In this document: one piece after another, positions 17,505 through 25,866 of the stretch | Layout: every line of letters begins with the position of its first letter | How positions within the stretch are numbered: position 1 is the stretch's first letter | Source of the DNA: an uncultured Devosia sp. | GTDB lineage: Bacteria > Pseudomonadota > Alphaproteobacteria > Rhizobiales > Devosiaceae | Assembly: GCF_963517015.1 (NCBI RefSeq) | Contig: NZ_CAUQDV010000004.1 | Span: forward strand, 69,464-133,463 | Reading direction: 5' to 3' | Length of the DNA stretch: 64,000 bases | The notes under the pieces: generated by a model | Database searches by the model: none | The model's input: only the letters and a program-made list of their open reading frames with translations | Told to the model about the DNA's origin: nothing | Made by a program: the position numbers and the translations under genes

Positions 17505-18440
17505 ATGAAGCACAGCTCGACCATTCTCGCCGCCGCCCTGGCTGGCGCCCTTAGCATGACCAGCCTTGCCACCGCGCAGGACATCGTGGTCACCCATGCC
17601 CAGGGCGAAACCACGCTGCCGGGCGTTCCCGAAAAGGTCCTGGTGCAGGATTGGGCGACCTTCGACAATCTCAACGCCCTGGGTGTCGCCGTCGCCGGCG
17701 TGCCGGCCGGCAATACTCCGTCCTATCTCGCCGATAAGGTTTCCGGTGACGTGCTGGCCATTGGCTCGCTGTTTGAGCCCGATTTCGAAGGCATTGCCGC
17801 CTCCGAATCCGACGTCTACTTCGTCTCCGCCCGCTCCGCCGAAGCCTATACCACCGGCAAGGACATCCTCCCCACCATCGACATGTCGCTGGTCGACAAT
17901 TCCGACATCATCGGCGGCATCAAGGGCAACCTGACCAAGCTCGGCGACATCTTCGGCAAGCAGGCTGAAGCCGAGGAACTCAATGCCGCGCTCGATGCAA
18001 AGGTCGCCGAAGCCCAGGCCGCTGCCGAAGGCAAGGGCAATGCCCTCGTCATCGTCACCAATGCCGGCAACATCGGCCTCTATGGCCCCGATAGCCGCGT
18101 CGCCTGGATCCACAACCAGGTCGGTATCGAATCCGCCATGGCTGACGTCGAAGACGGCGATCACGGCGGTGACGGCATCTCCTTCGAATTCCTGCTCGAA
18201 ACCAATCCCGACTGGCTCTTTGTCGTCGACCGCGATGCGGGCGTTGCCGATGGCTCGGCCGGTGGCGACGTCAATGCTGCGGCCAAGGCCCTGCTCGACA
18301 ACGAACTGGTCAACCAGACCACCGCTGCCAAGGAAGGCCATATCGTCTATCTCGATCCCCAGCCTGCCTACATCACCATGCACGGCTACCAGGGCGTGAT
18401 GCTCCTGCTCGACCAGGTCATCGCTGGCCTCAACGCCTGA
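17505..18440 (+). CDS. Siderophore ABC transporter substrate-binding protein (FatB/CeuE type)
   Basis: A 311-residue periplasmic protein with signal peptide MKHSSTILAAALAGALSMTSLATAQ and no lipobox. Features of the class III (TroA/FhuD-like) fold: the N-terminal VPEKVLVQDWATFDNLNALG, EPDFEGIAASESDVYFVS near residue 95, and a long linking helix followed by NPDWLFVVDRDAG. It binds a ferric siderophore and feeds the two permeases downstream. The ATG at 17505 has GGAAG at good spacing, preferred over TTG 17493. A probable RirA operator lies upstream and a hairpin downstream, which would favour higher levels of this protein than of the membrane parts. Confidence 0.9.
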   Translation: MKHSSTILAAALAGALSMTSLATAQDIVVTHAQGETTLPGVPEKVLVQDWATFDNLNALGVAVAGVPAGNTPSYLADKVSGDVLAIGSLFEPDFEGIAASESDVYFVSARSAEAYTTGKDILPTIDMSLVDNSDIIGGIKGNLTKLGDIFGKQAEAEELNAALDAKVAEAQAAAEGKGNALVIVTNAGNIGLYGPDSRVAWIHNQVGIESAMADVEDGDHGGDGISFEFLLETNPDWLFVVDRDAGVADGSAGGDVNAAAKALLDNELVNQTTAAKEGHIVYLDPQPAYITMHGYQGVMLLLDQVIAGLNA

Positions 18441-18460
18441 TTGCCTGAGTGACCATCCGG

Positions 18461-18484
18461 CCCGGCTGCGGCAACGCAGCCGGG
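18461..18484 (+). terminator. Stem-loop between binding-protein and permease genes
   Basis: CCCGGCTGCG-GCAA-CGCAGCCGGG is a perfect 10-bp stem with a GCAA tetraloop, followed by TCATTCTCTATTAT. It can act as a partial terminator or as a 3' stabiliser for the binding-protein message. Confidence 0.65.
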
Positions 18485-18513
18485 TCATTCTCTATTATGG
18501 GGAAGCTTGACTG

Positions 18514-19476
18514 GTGCGCCTGCTGATCCTCGCCATTCTGGCGACCATTGTCCTTGCCATAGCCAGCCTGTTTGTCGGTGTCAGCGACGTCTCGATCGCG
18601 ACGCTGCTCTCTGGCTCGCAAGAGGGCAGGGCCATGCAGGTCCTCCTGATCAGCCGCATCCCGCGCACCCTCGCCATCATCCTCTCCGGCTCGGCCATGG
18701 CCATCGCCGGCCTTGTCATGCAGATGGTGGTGCGCAACCGCTTCGTCGAACCATCCACCGCCGGCACCACCGAATCCGCCTCGCTCGGCTTTCTCGTCGC
18801 CACCATTTTCGTACCTGGCTGGCCGCTGATGGGCAAGATGCTGATATCGGCCGCTTTCGCGCTGGCCGGCACCGCGCTCTTCCTGCGCATCCTGCGCGCC
18901 GTGCCGTTGCGCGATGTCATGCTCGTGCCCCTCGTGGGCATCATGCTGGGCGGCATCATCGGTGCCGTCACCAGCTTCTTCGCCTATCGTTTCGACCTGC
19001 TGGCATCGCTTCTCGCCTGGAACATGGGCGACTTCTCCGGCATTCTGCGCGGGCGTTACGAACTGCTTTGGATCGGGCTCGGCTGTGGCATCATGGCCTA
19101 TATCGCCGCCGACCGCTTCACCGTCGCCGGCATGGGCAAGGATTTCACCACCAACCTCGGCCTCAACTATCAGCGCGTCATGGTGCTGGGCCTGGTCATC
19201 GTCTCGGTCACCAGCGCCACCGTGCTCGTCACGGCCGGCTCCATCCCCTTCCTCGGCCTCATCATTCCAAACCTCGTCAGCCTCATGGTCGGCGACAACA
19301 TGCGCCGCACCGTGCCCTGGGTCGCCATCATGGGCGCCGGCTTCGTGCTGGCCTGCGATATCCTCGGCCGCGTCATCCGCTACCCCTATGAAATCCCGAT
19401 TTCTGTCGTGGTGGGGGTCATCGGCAGCATGATCTTCCTCTATCTCCTGTTGAGGACCCGTCGCAGTGCCGCCTGA
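18514..19476 (+). CDS. Iron-siderophore ABC transporter permease (FecCD family), first subunit
   Basis: A 320-residue polytopic protein with about nine hydrophobic segments. Family marks: ISRIPRTLAIILSGSAMAIAGLVMQ at residues 48-72, the AGTTESASLGFL segment, and the cytoplasmic coupling motif AGSIPFLGLIIPNLVSLMVG near residue 245. It forms half of the membrane channel for ferric siderophores. The start is a GTG with GGGGAAG upstream. It overlaps the next permease gene by 11 bp. Confidence 0.92.
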   Translation: MRLLILAILATIVLAIASLFVGVSDVSIATLLSGSQEGRAMQVLLISRIPRTLAIILSGSAMAIAGLVMQMVVRNRFVEPSTAGTTESASLGFLVATIFVPGWPLMGKMLISAAFALAGTALFLRILRAVPLRDVMLVPLVGIMLGGIIGAVTSFFAYRFDLLASLLAWNMGDFSGILRGRYELLWIGLGCGIMAYIAADRFTVAGMGKDFTTNLGLNYQRVMVLGLVIVSVTSATVLVTAGSIPFLGLIIPNLVSLMVGDNMRRTVPWVAIMGAGFVLACDILGRVIRYPYEIPISVVVGVIGSMIFLYLLLRTRRSAA

Positions 19477-20476
19477 TCCCGCAACCGCCCTCATGCCCGC
19501 CCCCGGTCTCCGCCGCATCTTCGGCCTCTCGCGCCCGGCGCTGGTCATCACCGTGCTCGCCGTCCTGGCGCTGGTCTCGGTCGTCTGCTTCATGGTGCTC
19601 GGCGCCAAGGGCAGCTGGAGCTTCATCATCCCCTTCCGCGGCCGCAAGCTCCTGTCGCTCGCGCTTGTCGCCTATTCGGTCGCCGTCTCCACCGTCCTGT
19701 TCCAGACCGTCACCAACAACCGCATCCTCACGCCCTCCATCATGGGCTTTGACTCGCTCTACATCCTGCTGCAGACCGCCATCGTCTTCTTCCTCGGCGT
19801 CAGCGCTCTGACCTCCATCGATGGCCAGCTGCAGTTCGGCATCGAGATCGCAGTCATGGTCGGCTTCTCCTTCCTGCTGTTCCGCTGGCTGTTCCTGGGC
19901 GAAGAGCGCAGCCTGACCCTCCTGGTCCTTGTCGGCATCGTCTTTGGCATCCTGTTCCGCAGCCTGTCGCAGTTCATGCAGCGCATGCTCGATCCCAATG
20001 CCTTCAACGTGCTGCAGGACAGCTTTTTTGCCAGTTTCTCCACCGTCGACACGACCCTTCTGGCCGTCGCCTCGATCATTGTCCTGGCTGTGACCCTGAT
20101 CGCCTGGCGCCTGGGCCACACCTTCGACGTCCTCTCGCTTGGCCGCGCCCACGCCATCAATCTCGGCGTCGACTATCGCCGGGTCGTTGTCATCATCCTG
20201 ATGCTGGTCTCGGTCCTCGTCGCCGTCTCGACGGCGCTCGTCGGCCCCATCACCTTCTTTGGCCTGCTGGTCGCCAGCCTTGCCCATTCCCTCGTCGGCA
20301 CCAGCCGCCATCACTATGTGCTGCCCGCCGCTGTGCTGCTCGCCATCACCTGCCTCGTCGGCGGCCAGACCGTGCTCGAGCGCATTTTTGCCTTCGATAC
20401 TGCCCTTTCGATCATCATCGAATTTCTCGGCGGTATCGTCTTCATCTTTCTCGTTCTGCGGAGGGCCGCGCGATGA
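19466..20476 (+). CDS. Iron-siderophore ABC transporter permease (FecCD family), second subunit
   Basis: A 336-residue polytopic protein. It has FMVLGAKGSWSFIIPFRGRKLLSL, then LTPSIMGFDSLYILLQT, and the ATPase-contact segment STALVGPITFFGLLVASLAHSLVG near residue 255. It is the heterodimer partner of the previous gene, a layout like the yclN/yclO pair of the petrobactin importer. The GTG at 19466 lies inside the end of the previous gene with GAGGA upstream; an ATG at 19493 is an alternative. It overlaps the ATPase gene by 4 bp. Confidence 0.92.
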   Translation: MPPDPATALMPAPGLRRIFGLSRPALVITVLAVLALVSVVCFMVLGAKGSWSFIIPFRGRKLLSLALVAYSVAVSTVLFQTVTNNRILTPSIMGFDSLYILLQTAIVFFLGVSALTSIDGQLQFGIEIAVMVGFSFLLFRWLFLGEERSLTLLVLVGIVFGILFRSLSQFMQRMLDPNAFNVLQDSFFASFSTVDTTLLAVASIIVLAVTLIAWRLGHTFDVLSLGRAHAINLGVDYRRVVVIILMLVSVLVAVSTALVGPITFFGLLVASLAHSLVGTSRHHYVLPAAVLLAITCLVGGQTVLERIFAFDTALSIIIEFLGGIVFIFLVLRRAAR

Positions 20477-21231
20477 TCGTCGCCGATGGCGTCACCAAGA
20501 ATTACGGCTCCTCCTGTGTGGTCGATGGCGTTTCCGTCACCCTCCCGGCCGGCGGCATCACCTCCATCATCGGCCCCAATGGCGCCGGCAAGTCGACCTT
20601 CCTCTCCATGGTCAGCCGCCTCATGGGGATGGACAAGGGCACGGTGACGATCGACGGCCTCGACGTTACCAAGGCACCCAGCGACGTGCTCGCCAAGCGC
20701 CTGTCCATCCTGCGCCAGGACAATCACATGACCGCGCGCCTCACCGTGCGCGATCTGGTGAGTTTCGGTCGCTATCCCTATTCGAGGGGCCGCCTCACCA
20801 TCGAGGACAAGACCCACATCGACCAGGCCATCGGCTATCTCAACCTGACCGAACTGGCCGAACGCTTCCTCGACGAACTCTCCGGCGGCCAGCGCCAGCG
20901 CGCCTTCGTTGCCATGGTGCTCTGCCAGGACACCGACTATGTCCTGCTCGACGAACCGCTCAACAATCTCGACATGAAACATGCCATGGGCATGATGCAG
21001 CTCCTGCGCCGTGCCGCCAACGAGCTGGGCAAGACCGTCGTTCTGGTCCTCCATGACATCAACTTCGCCTCCTGGTATTCCGACTACATCGTCGCCATGA
21101 AAGACGGCAAACTCGCCGCCAAGGGCACGGTCCGCGAACTGGTGACGCCCGAAGTGCTCCGCGAGATCTACGACATGGACATCAAGGTCCACGAGATCGA
21201 CGGCCAGCTGATTTCGGTCTTTTACGGGTAG
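20473..21231 (+). CDS. Iron-siderophore ABC transporter ATP-binding protein
   Basis: A 252-residue ATPase subunit. Walker A is IIGPNGAGKSTFLSM near residue 35, the signature LDELSGGQRQRAFVAMVL near 137, Walker B DYVLLDEPLNNLDMKH near 158, and the switch VVLVLHDINFASWYSD near 195. It powers uptake of the ferric siderophore in complex with the two upstream permeases, to which it is coupled by an ATGA overlap. The operon order (binding protein, two permeases, ATPase) is complete, with no receptor or TonB-dependent gene adjacent. Confidence 0.94.
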   Translation: MIVADGVTKNYGSSCVVDGVSVTLPAGGITSIIGPNGAGKSTFLSMVSRLMGMDKGTVTIDGLDVTKAPSDVLAKRLSILRQDNHMTARLTVRDLVSFGRYPYSRGRLTIEDKTHIDQAIGYLNLTELAERFLDELSGGQRQRAFVAMVLCQDTDYVLLDEPLNNLDMKHAMGMMQLLRRAANELGKTVVLVLHDINFASWYSDYIVAMKDGKLAAKGTVRELVTPEVLREIYDMDIKVHEIDGQLISVFYG

Positions 21232-21262
21232 GGATCGGGTCTGCCATTTGCTCGAAAGCGGA

Positions 21263-21380
21263 TACCCCCACCTATCCTCCCCCTGATAGGGGGAGGGATC
21301 CCGCCGGTGAATTTGGCAAGATCGAACCACATGCTGGATCTGTCCCTCCCCTTTTTCAGGGGGAGGTTAGGTGGGGGTAC
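21263..21380. repeat. Palindromic element, family A, copy 2 (hairpin loops swapped)
   Basis: Same plan as copy 1: TACCCCCACCTA and TAGGTGGGGGTA arms and two internal hairpins. Here the GATA-type loop is in the left hairpin and the TTTTTC-type loop in the right, the reverse of the other three copies. It separates the iron ATPase gene from the VOC gene. Confidence 0.9.
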
Positions 21381-21446
21381 TCTTCCCTAGTGGGATGACC
21401 CAAGCCGGCGAGCTGTCTAGGGTGTTGCAAAATAAGGAGCCGCGCC

Positions 21447-21845
21447 GTGAGACCTTCCATTTCCATCATCACCATCGGTGTCGACGACCTGCCGCGCGCC
21501 TTCACCTTCTATCGCACTCTGTTCGATATCGAGGACGAGCAGATCGCTGCCGGCGAAGACCATGTCGCCTTCTTCTTTGACGACCACTTTTCCTTCGTGC
21601 TCTTCCCGCGCGAGCAGATCGCCCAGACCGCCAACAAGGAAACCGCCATTGCCGGCACGCCCGGCTTCGTCCTCAGCCATCAGGCCGCCAGCCCGGCCGA
21701 AGTCGACGATATCCTCCACAAGGTCGTGGCGCTGGGCGGCGCCATCATCACCGATGGCACCCAGTCCGAATGGGGCTATTCCGCCTATTTCGAGGACAGC
21801 GAAGGCAATCTCTGGGAATTGATGGCCCAGCCGGCGAGCAACTAA
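21447..21845 (+). CDS. VOC family protein (glyoxalase/bleomycin-resistance fold)
   Basis: A 132-residue protein with two beta-alpha-beta-beta-beta modules: SISIITIGVDDLPRAFTFYRTLF at the N terminus and GAIITDGTQSEWGYSAYFEDSEGNLWELM at the C terminus, where the final Glu is a usual metal ligand. The usual first-module His is replaced by Thr in ITIGVDD. The function cannot be set from sequence; family members include dioxygenases, epimerases and drug-binding proteins. GTG start with AAGGAG seven bases upstream. Its stop codon overlaps that of the convergent HxlR gene by 4 bp. Confidence 0.85.
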   Translation: MRPSISIITIGVDDLPRAFTFYRTLFDIEDEQIAAGEDHVAFFFDDHFSFVLFPREQIAQTANKETAIAGTPGFVLSHQAASPAEVDDILHKVVALGGAIITDGTQSEWGYSAYFEDSEGNLWELMAQPASN

Positions 21846-22264
21846 ACCTCGCCATTCCGCTCGGCGAAAGCCTTGCGGCTGGCTTCGATCTGGGCGTGAT
21901 GCTTTTCCGCCCAGAGCCAGACGTCGCAAAAGGCTGCACCCAGCGTCTTGCCCATCGCGGTCAGGCTATAATCGACATGCGGCGGGATCACCGGATGCAC
22001 CACGCGCTGCACCAGCCCGTCCGCCTCCATCTGGCGCAGCGTCTTGGTCAGCATCTTCTGGCTGATGTCACCGACCTTCCGCCCCACATCGCTGAAGCGC
22101 AGCGTGCCGTGATCAGCCAGCGCCTCGAGGATCAGCATGGTCCACTTGTCCGCCACCTTGCCGATAATGTCCCGCACCAGCCTGTCCAGCACCGGATCGA
22201 CCGGCCTTGGGCCATGCTTGTCATCCCAGTCATAGATTTTGGGGGCGGAAACAACCGGATTCAC
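21842..22264 (-). CDS. HxlR family transcriptional regulator
   Basis: A 140-residue winged-helix regulator. The core reads IGKVADKWTMLILEALADHGTLRFSDVGRKV, then ISQKMLTKTLRQMEADGLVQR and the wing PPHVDYSLTAMGKTL, all typical of HxlR/YodB proteins, which often sense electrophiles or oxidants and repress a divergent oxidoreductase gene. The GTG at 22264 has GGAGA six bases upstream; the GTG at 22270 has no spacing from it. It is divergent from an SDR gene, its likely target. Confidence 0.92.
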   Translation of the reverse strand: MNPVVSAPKIYDWDDKHGPRPVDPVLDRLVRDIIGKVADKWTMLILEALADHGTLRFSDVGRKVGDISQKMLTKTLRQMEADGLVQRVVHPVIPPHVDYSLTAMGKTLGAAFCDVWLWAEKHHAQIEASRKAFAERNGEV

Positions 22265-22268
22265 TGAC

Positions 22269-22322
22269 ACTCTCCGTTGGGTGTGTATCGCTCTTTCGGG
22301 CGCCTACTTTCATGTGGAGAGT
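22269..22322. promoter_or_regulatory. Inverted repeat in the HxlR-SDR divergent spacer
   Basis: ACTCTCC (22269-22275) and GGAGAGT (22316-22322) are perfect inverted copies 40 bases apart in the roughly 100-bp spacer between the divergent genes. They could be operator half-sites for the HxlR protein. The left copy also provides the Shine-Dalgarno of the regulator gene, so the match may be partly coincidental. Confidence 0.3.
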
Positions 22323-22365
22323 ATGGGGCATATGTCTGCCTCACACAAGACCAAGGAGCACACCC

Positions 22366-23115
22366 ATGCAGACCACAGGCAATACCATCCTCATCACCGG
22401 CGGCGGTTCGGGCATCGGCCGCGGCCTCGCCGAAGCCTTCCACGCCAGGGGCAATCAGGTGATCATTTCCGGTCGTCGCCAGTCGGCGCTCGACCAAGTT
22501 ACTGCCGCCAACCCCGGCATGGTGGCCTTCACCGTCGATATGACCGACCCCGCCAGCATCCTCGACCTGGCCGCCAGGGTGACCGCCGCGCATCCCGCGC
22601 TCAATGCTGTCATCCACAATGCCGGTATCATGGTGGACGAGGACATGCCGGGCGGCGACTTCCTCCAGATCGCCGAAGCTACCATCGCCACCAACCTGCT
22701 CGGGCCGATCCGCCTGACCGCTGCGCTCCTGCCCCATCTGCAGGCGCAAGCACAGGCGACCATCCTCACCGTCTCTTCCGGTCTGGCCTTTGTCCCGAAG
22801 GCCTCGACGCCCACCTATAGCGCCACCAAGGCGGCGATCCATTCCTGGACGCAATCGCTCCGCTACCAGCTGCGCAACACCGCTATCGACGTGCTCGAAA
22901 TCGCCCCGCCTTATGTGCAGACCTACCTGCAGGGCGAGCGTCAGGCCAATGACCCCAATGCCATGCCGCTGGCCGACTATCTTGCCGAAACCATGGAGCT
23001 GCTCTCGGGCGAGCCGGAAAACGGCGAAGTCCTCGTCCAGCGCGTCCACCGCCAGCGCTTCGCCGAACAGACCGGCAATGCCAAGGCCGTCTTCAACTTC
23101 GTCAATCCGGCGTGA
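22366..23115 (+). CDS. SDR family oxidoreductase, HxlR-linked
   Basis: A 249-residue short-chain dehydrogenase resembling the DltE/YciK-type branch. The cofactor loop TGGGSGIGRGLAEAF is near residue 10, NAGI near 85, the catalytic Ser in LTVSSGLAFVPK near 140, and Tyr/Lys in TYSATKAAIHSW near 153, with a C-terminal EIAPPYVQT segment. AAGGAG lies seven bases before the ATG; a longer frame upstream has no support. It is divergent from the HxlR regulator, a common pairing in which the SDR detoxifies a carbonyl compound. Confidence 0.9.
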   Translation: MQTTGNTILITGGGSGIGRGLAEAFHARGNQVIISGRRQSALDQVTAANPGMVAFTVDMTDPASILDLAARVTAAHPALNAVIHNAGIMVDEDMPGGDFLQIAEATIATNLLGPIRLTAALLPHLQAQAQATILTVSSGLAFVPKASTPTYSATKAAIHSWTQSLRYQLRNTAIDVLEIAPPYVQTYLQGERQANDPNAMPLADYLAETMELLSGEPENGEVLVQRVHRQRFAEQTGNAKAVFNFVNPA

Positions 23116-23151
23116 TGATCGTCGCTCAAACAGGAACCACCGCTTACTCGA

Positions 23152-23283
23152 TGTCATCCCGGCCTTGAGCCGGGACCCGTCCCGAGATCGAGCCCCAGCC
23201 GCAAGGTGGCAGTGAAATGCGCGACCACCTTGCGGCCGCTCCCGCATCTCAAGATGGATCCCGGCTCAAGGCCGGGATGACAC
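23152..23283. repeat. Palindromic element, family B, copy 2
   Basis: A 132-bp nested inverted repeat with arms TGTCATCCCGGCCTTGAGCC and GGCTCAAGGCCGGGATGACA (perfect over 20 bases) and an inner pair GCCGCAAGGTGG / CCACCTTGCGGC. It lies between convergent genes. Confidence 0.9.
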
Positions 23284-23329
23284 GGTGGTCGGTGATGGGC
23301 AGTGGTCAAAGTAGTTTGGCGCCCGCGCC

Positions 23330-24895
23330 CTAGAACCCGCCGCCGGTCTTGAACCCACCATGCTTGCGCGTGCCGCTTGATCCGCCGCCACCACTGCGAG
23401 GGCGGGAAAAGCCGCCGCCGCTGCTCGATCCACCGCCCCAGCCGCCGCCAAAGCCGCCCGAGCGCGGCTTGGATTTGCTGCTGCTCGAACCGCCAAAGCT
23501 GGCATCGGGCCAGCTGAACGTATTGCCGCCGCCCTCGGGCCACGGCGAGTTCGAACGTCGCCGGCCATTGTCCGGCAGGCCCACGCCGCCGCCCCAGTCG
23601 GACGTGCCGGCGCTCCAGTTCTGCGACCGCCGCCACTGGTCCCAATAGCTCGCCGCAGAAATCCCGCCGCGCAGGAAGTCGTTGAGCACGTCACCCACCA
23701 GCTTGTCGTCGCGGAAGGTCGAGCGCGGATCGTCGAACCGCTGCTTCTTGAATTCCCACTGAATGTCTTCGAGCTCGCGCCGGCGCCCGGCCAGCGTCTT
23801 GAGCCGCTCGGTCAGTTCGCGCGTTTCGCTGGTCTCTTCCTTGGCGCGGGCCCGTGACTCATCGATCTGGGCGACGATCGTATCATCCTGGCCCGTGCGG
23901 GTGCGGCGTGCCTCGGCCAGCAGCGTCTGGATATCCTCGCGCCCCAAGGCTGCGGCCAGTTCTGCCAGCGCGCCCTCGAAAGCCGGATTGCCGCCGCCCT
24001 GCGATAGCTGCGCCAGCAGCTTGGATGCGTCGTCGCGCCGGTCTTCGGTGGCGACGATCTCGCTGTCCAGCGCGTCGATCCGCTGCTGCGCGGCTTCCAG
24101 TGCCTCGCGCATTGGCTTGCCACCGGCACTGTCGATCGCCTGCGTTTCGAGTGCGTCGACAGCCTCTTCGGCTCGGGCGGCATTCTCCATCTGCCGCTCG
24201 GCATGCTCGCGCAGCCGTAACGGGATTTCATTGAGCATGGCAAAATTCGGCCGCGCCTTGGCAAAGCCCACGAGGTCCGCCACCTTGCTGTCGAGGAAGC
24301 GGATCAGGTTGTTGGCGCGATAGCTGGCCGTGCCATAGCCGGCCTCCCACAGATACATGAACAGCACGTCGTCGCGATAAGGCTTGCCCTTCTGCTCGCG
24401 GTCGGCCTCCGCCTGTTCGGTCTTGCGCATGCTCTGCGCGGCGACCTCGGCCAATTCCCTGGCCGCCTGCCGCTTGCCGGCAAAGGCCGGGTCACGGGCG
24501 ATGCTGGGTCCGAGCTTGGTCGCCAGCGCCTTGAGTTCGCTCTGGTGTCCCTCGAAGCTCCTGAGAGCCTCGTTGCGGTCCTGCGTCAGCCGGGCCAGCG
24601 CCGCATCCACATCGCCGACGTCCTTTTCGGCCTTGCTCAGCTCTTTGGCATGGGCCTTGAGCATGTCGCGCGCCTTGGCTTCGGCGGTCGAAATCCGCCC
24701 ATCCAGCTCGCCCTGCACCGCCGGGTCGAGCCGCAGTTGCGCCAGTTGGCGGAACAGCTCGGCCTCGGTCTCGCGGATCTTGCCCAGCTTCTCCGATGAG
24801 CGCACCAGGCGCTTGCCGATATCATCCTCTTCGCGACGAATGTCGCGCATCGCCTCGTCGAGGCTCGCCAGGGCTTCGGGTCCGCGAATGCTCAT
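23330..24895 (-). CDS. Long coiled-coil protein of unknown function with Gly/Ser-rich tail
   Basis: A 521-residue protein with no signal peptide. Residues about 5-150 and 210-390 are strongly charged and heptad-like (for example RREEDDIGKRLVRSSEKLGKI and ETRELTERLKTLAGRRRELED), with a less helical part in between (DDVLFMYLWEAGYGTASYRANNLIRFLD). The last ~90 residues are Gly, Ser, Trp and Arg rich (GGFGGGWGGGSSSGGG), a disordered tail suited to RNA, membrane or self-association. I do not recognise a family. It ends the operon and starts 4 bp after the DUF6384 stop. The ATG at 24895 begins the charged helix; an upstream extension lies inside the previous gene. Confidence 0.8.
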   Translation of the reverse strand: MSIRGPEALASLDEAMRDIRREEDDIGKRLVRSSEKLGKIRETEAELFRQLAQLRLDPAVQGELDGRISTAEAKARDMLKAHAKELSKAEKDVGDVDAALARLTQDRNEALRSFEGHQSELKALATKLGPSIARDPAFAGKRQAARELAEVAAQSMRKTEQAEADREQKGKPYRDDVLFMYLWEAGYGTASYRANNLIRFLDSKVADLVGFAKARPNFAMLNEIPLRLREHAERQMENAARAEEAVDALETQAIDSAGGKPMREALEAAQQRIDALDSEIVATEDRRDDASKLLAQLSQGGGNPAFEGALAELAAALGREDIQTLLAEARRTRTGQDDTIVAQIDESRARAKEETSETRELTERLKTLAGRRRELEDIQWEFKKQRFDDPRSTFRDDKLVGDVLNDFLRGGISAASYWDQWRRSQNWSAGTSDWGGGVGLPDNGRRRSNSPWPEGGGNTFSWPDASFGGSSSSKSKPRSGGFGGGWGGGSSSGGGFSRPRSGGGGSSGTRKHGGFKTGGGF

Positions 24896-24899
24896 AGTT

Positions 24900-25838
24900 C
24901 TACCATCGCGTGATCGCGCCACCGAGAACCGGCACGCCATATTCGACATCGAGGAAACCGTCCGACTTCCGGCCGACCTCATTGTTCTGGATGATGCCAT
25001 CGTCGCGCTTGTCGGCGGCGACGCTGTCATAAACGCTTTCCGGCACGCGCAGGCCCCAATGGTCCACCACTTCGGTCTCCCCATTCTCCTCGTTGAGAAC
25101 GGGCAGCTCCAGCGTACCGCCATCGGCATCCAGCGCCTCGACGATGATGTAATAGTTCATCGCCTCGGTATTGATCTCGGGCACGGTCCACACGCCCGAT
25201 TGCACGCCTTCGCGATTGACCACGCGCAAGGTATAGGCCTGGCGCAAGGTGTCGCGCAGCGCGACCATGTCCGTCACGGCCTTTTCGGCACCGGCGGCAT
25301 TGCCCTCGGAGGCCAGGATCTTGCCGCGGGTGCGCAGGGCCTCGGCCTCGATCACGGCCTTCTGCACCTTGGTTTCGTCGAAAATCGTCTGGTACAGCGC
25401 ATCCAGCTCTGCCGGCACGCCTTCGCTGAGTTCGATCCGCGCCGCTTCCGCCTGCCCGCGCTGATAGGGCTGATAGAGGCCAAAGAAGCCGACCGCAGCG
25501 ATAACGACAGCCGCCAGTACGGCGCCCACCGGTCTGCCCCAGCGCCCACGGCCCACATAGAGCCGCGCGAGCGTTGTCCCGAACCCCGGCTTGGGCGGGT
25601 CATAGACGAAGCGGCTCTCAGCCAGTGCCGCCACGCCTTCCTTGAGAATGTGGTCGGGAACCTCGATGCCTTGCTGGTGATAGATGTCGCGCAGCTTGTC
25701 GATGAGCTGCTGCTCCTTGGCGTCGGTGCCAAGCTCGCGCACGGCCAGGTCCTGCCGATGCCGCAGCGTGTCGACCACGTCCATGGCCAGCATGACTTCG
25801 TCCAGGGGAGCAGCGGGTCTCGCTGTCACGTCACTCAT
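24900..25838 (-). CDS. DUF6384-like single-pass membrane protein
   Basis: A 312-residue protein. The N-terminal ~95 residues are a soluble helical domain (LDEVMLAMDVVDTLRHRQ...). One membrane helix follows at about 103-125 (GAVLAAVVIAAVGFFGLY). An Ala/Glu-rich helical stretch and a C-terminal beta-rich domain (ending LDVEYGVPVLGGAITRW) come after it. The general plan matches what I know as DUF6384, whose function is unknown. It is the middle gene of the three-gene minus-strand operon and probably anchors the complex to the inner membrane, with the C-terminal domain on the periplasmic side. Confidence 0.72.
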   Translation of the reverse strand: MSDVTARPAAPLDEVMLAMDVVDTLRHRQDLAVRELGTDAKEQQLIDKLRDIYHQQGIEVPDHILKEGVAALAESRFVYDPPKPGFGTTLARLYVGRGRWGRPVGAVLAAVVIAAVGFFGLYQPYQRGQAEAARIELSEGVPAELDALYQTIFDETKVQKAVIEAEALRTRGKILASEGNAAGAEKAVTDMVALRDTLRQAYTLRVVNREGVQSGVWTVPEINTEAMNYYIIVEALDADGGTLELPVLNEENGETEVVDHWGLRVPESVYDSVAADKRDDGIIQNNEVGRKSDGFLDVEYGVPVLGGAITRW

Positions 25839-25866
25839 CGCAGGCGTTCACCAGAGCCTTGGTCTC

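Noticed and set aside
23316..23648. Plus-strand Pro-rich frame opposite the coiled-coil gene tail
   Set aside because: It is the reverse complement of the Gly/Ser-rich tail; proline runs are the expected antisense product.
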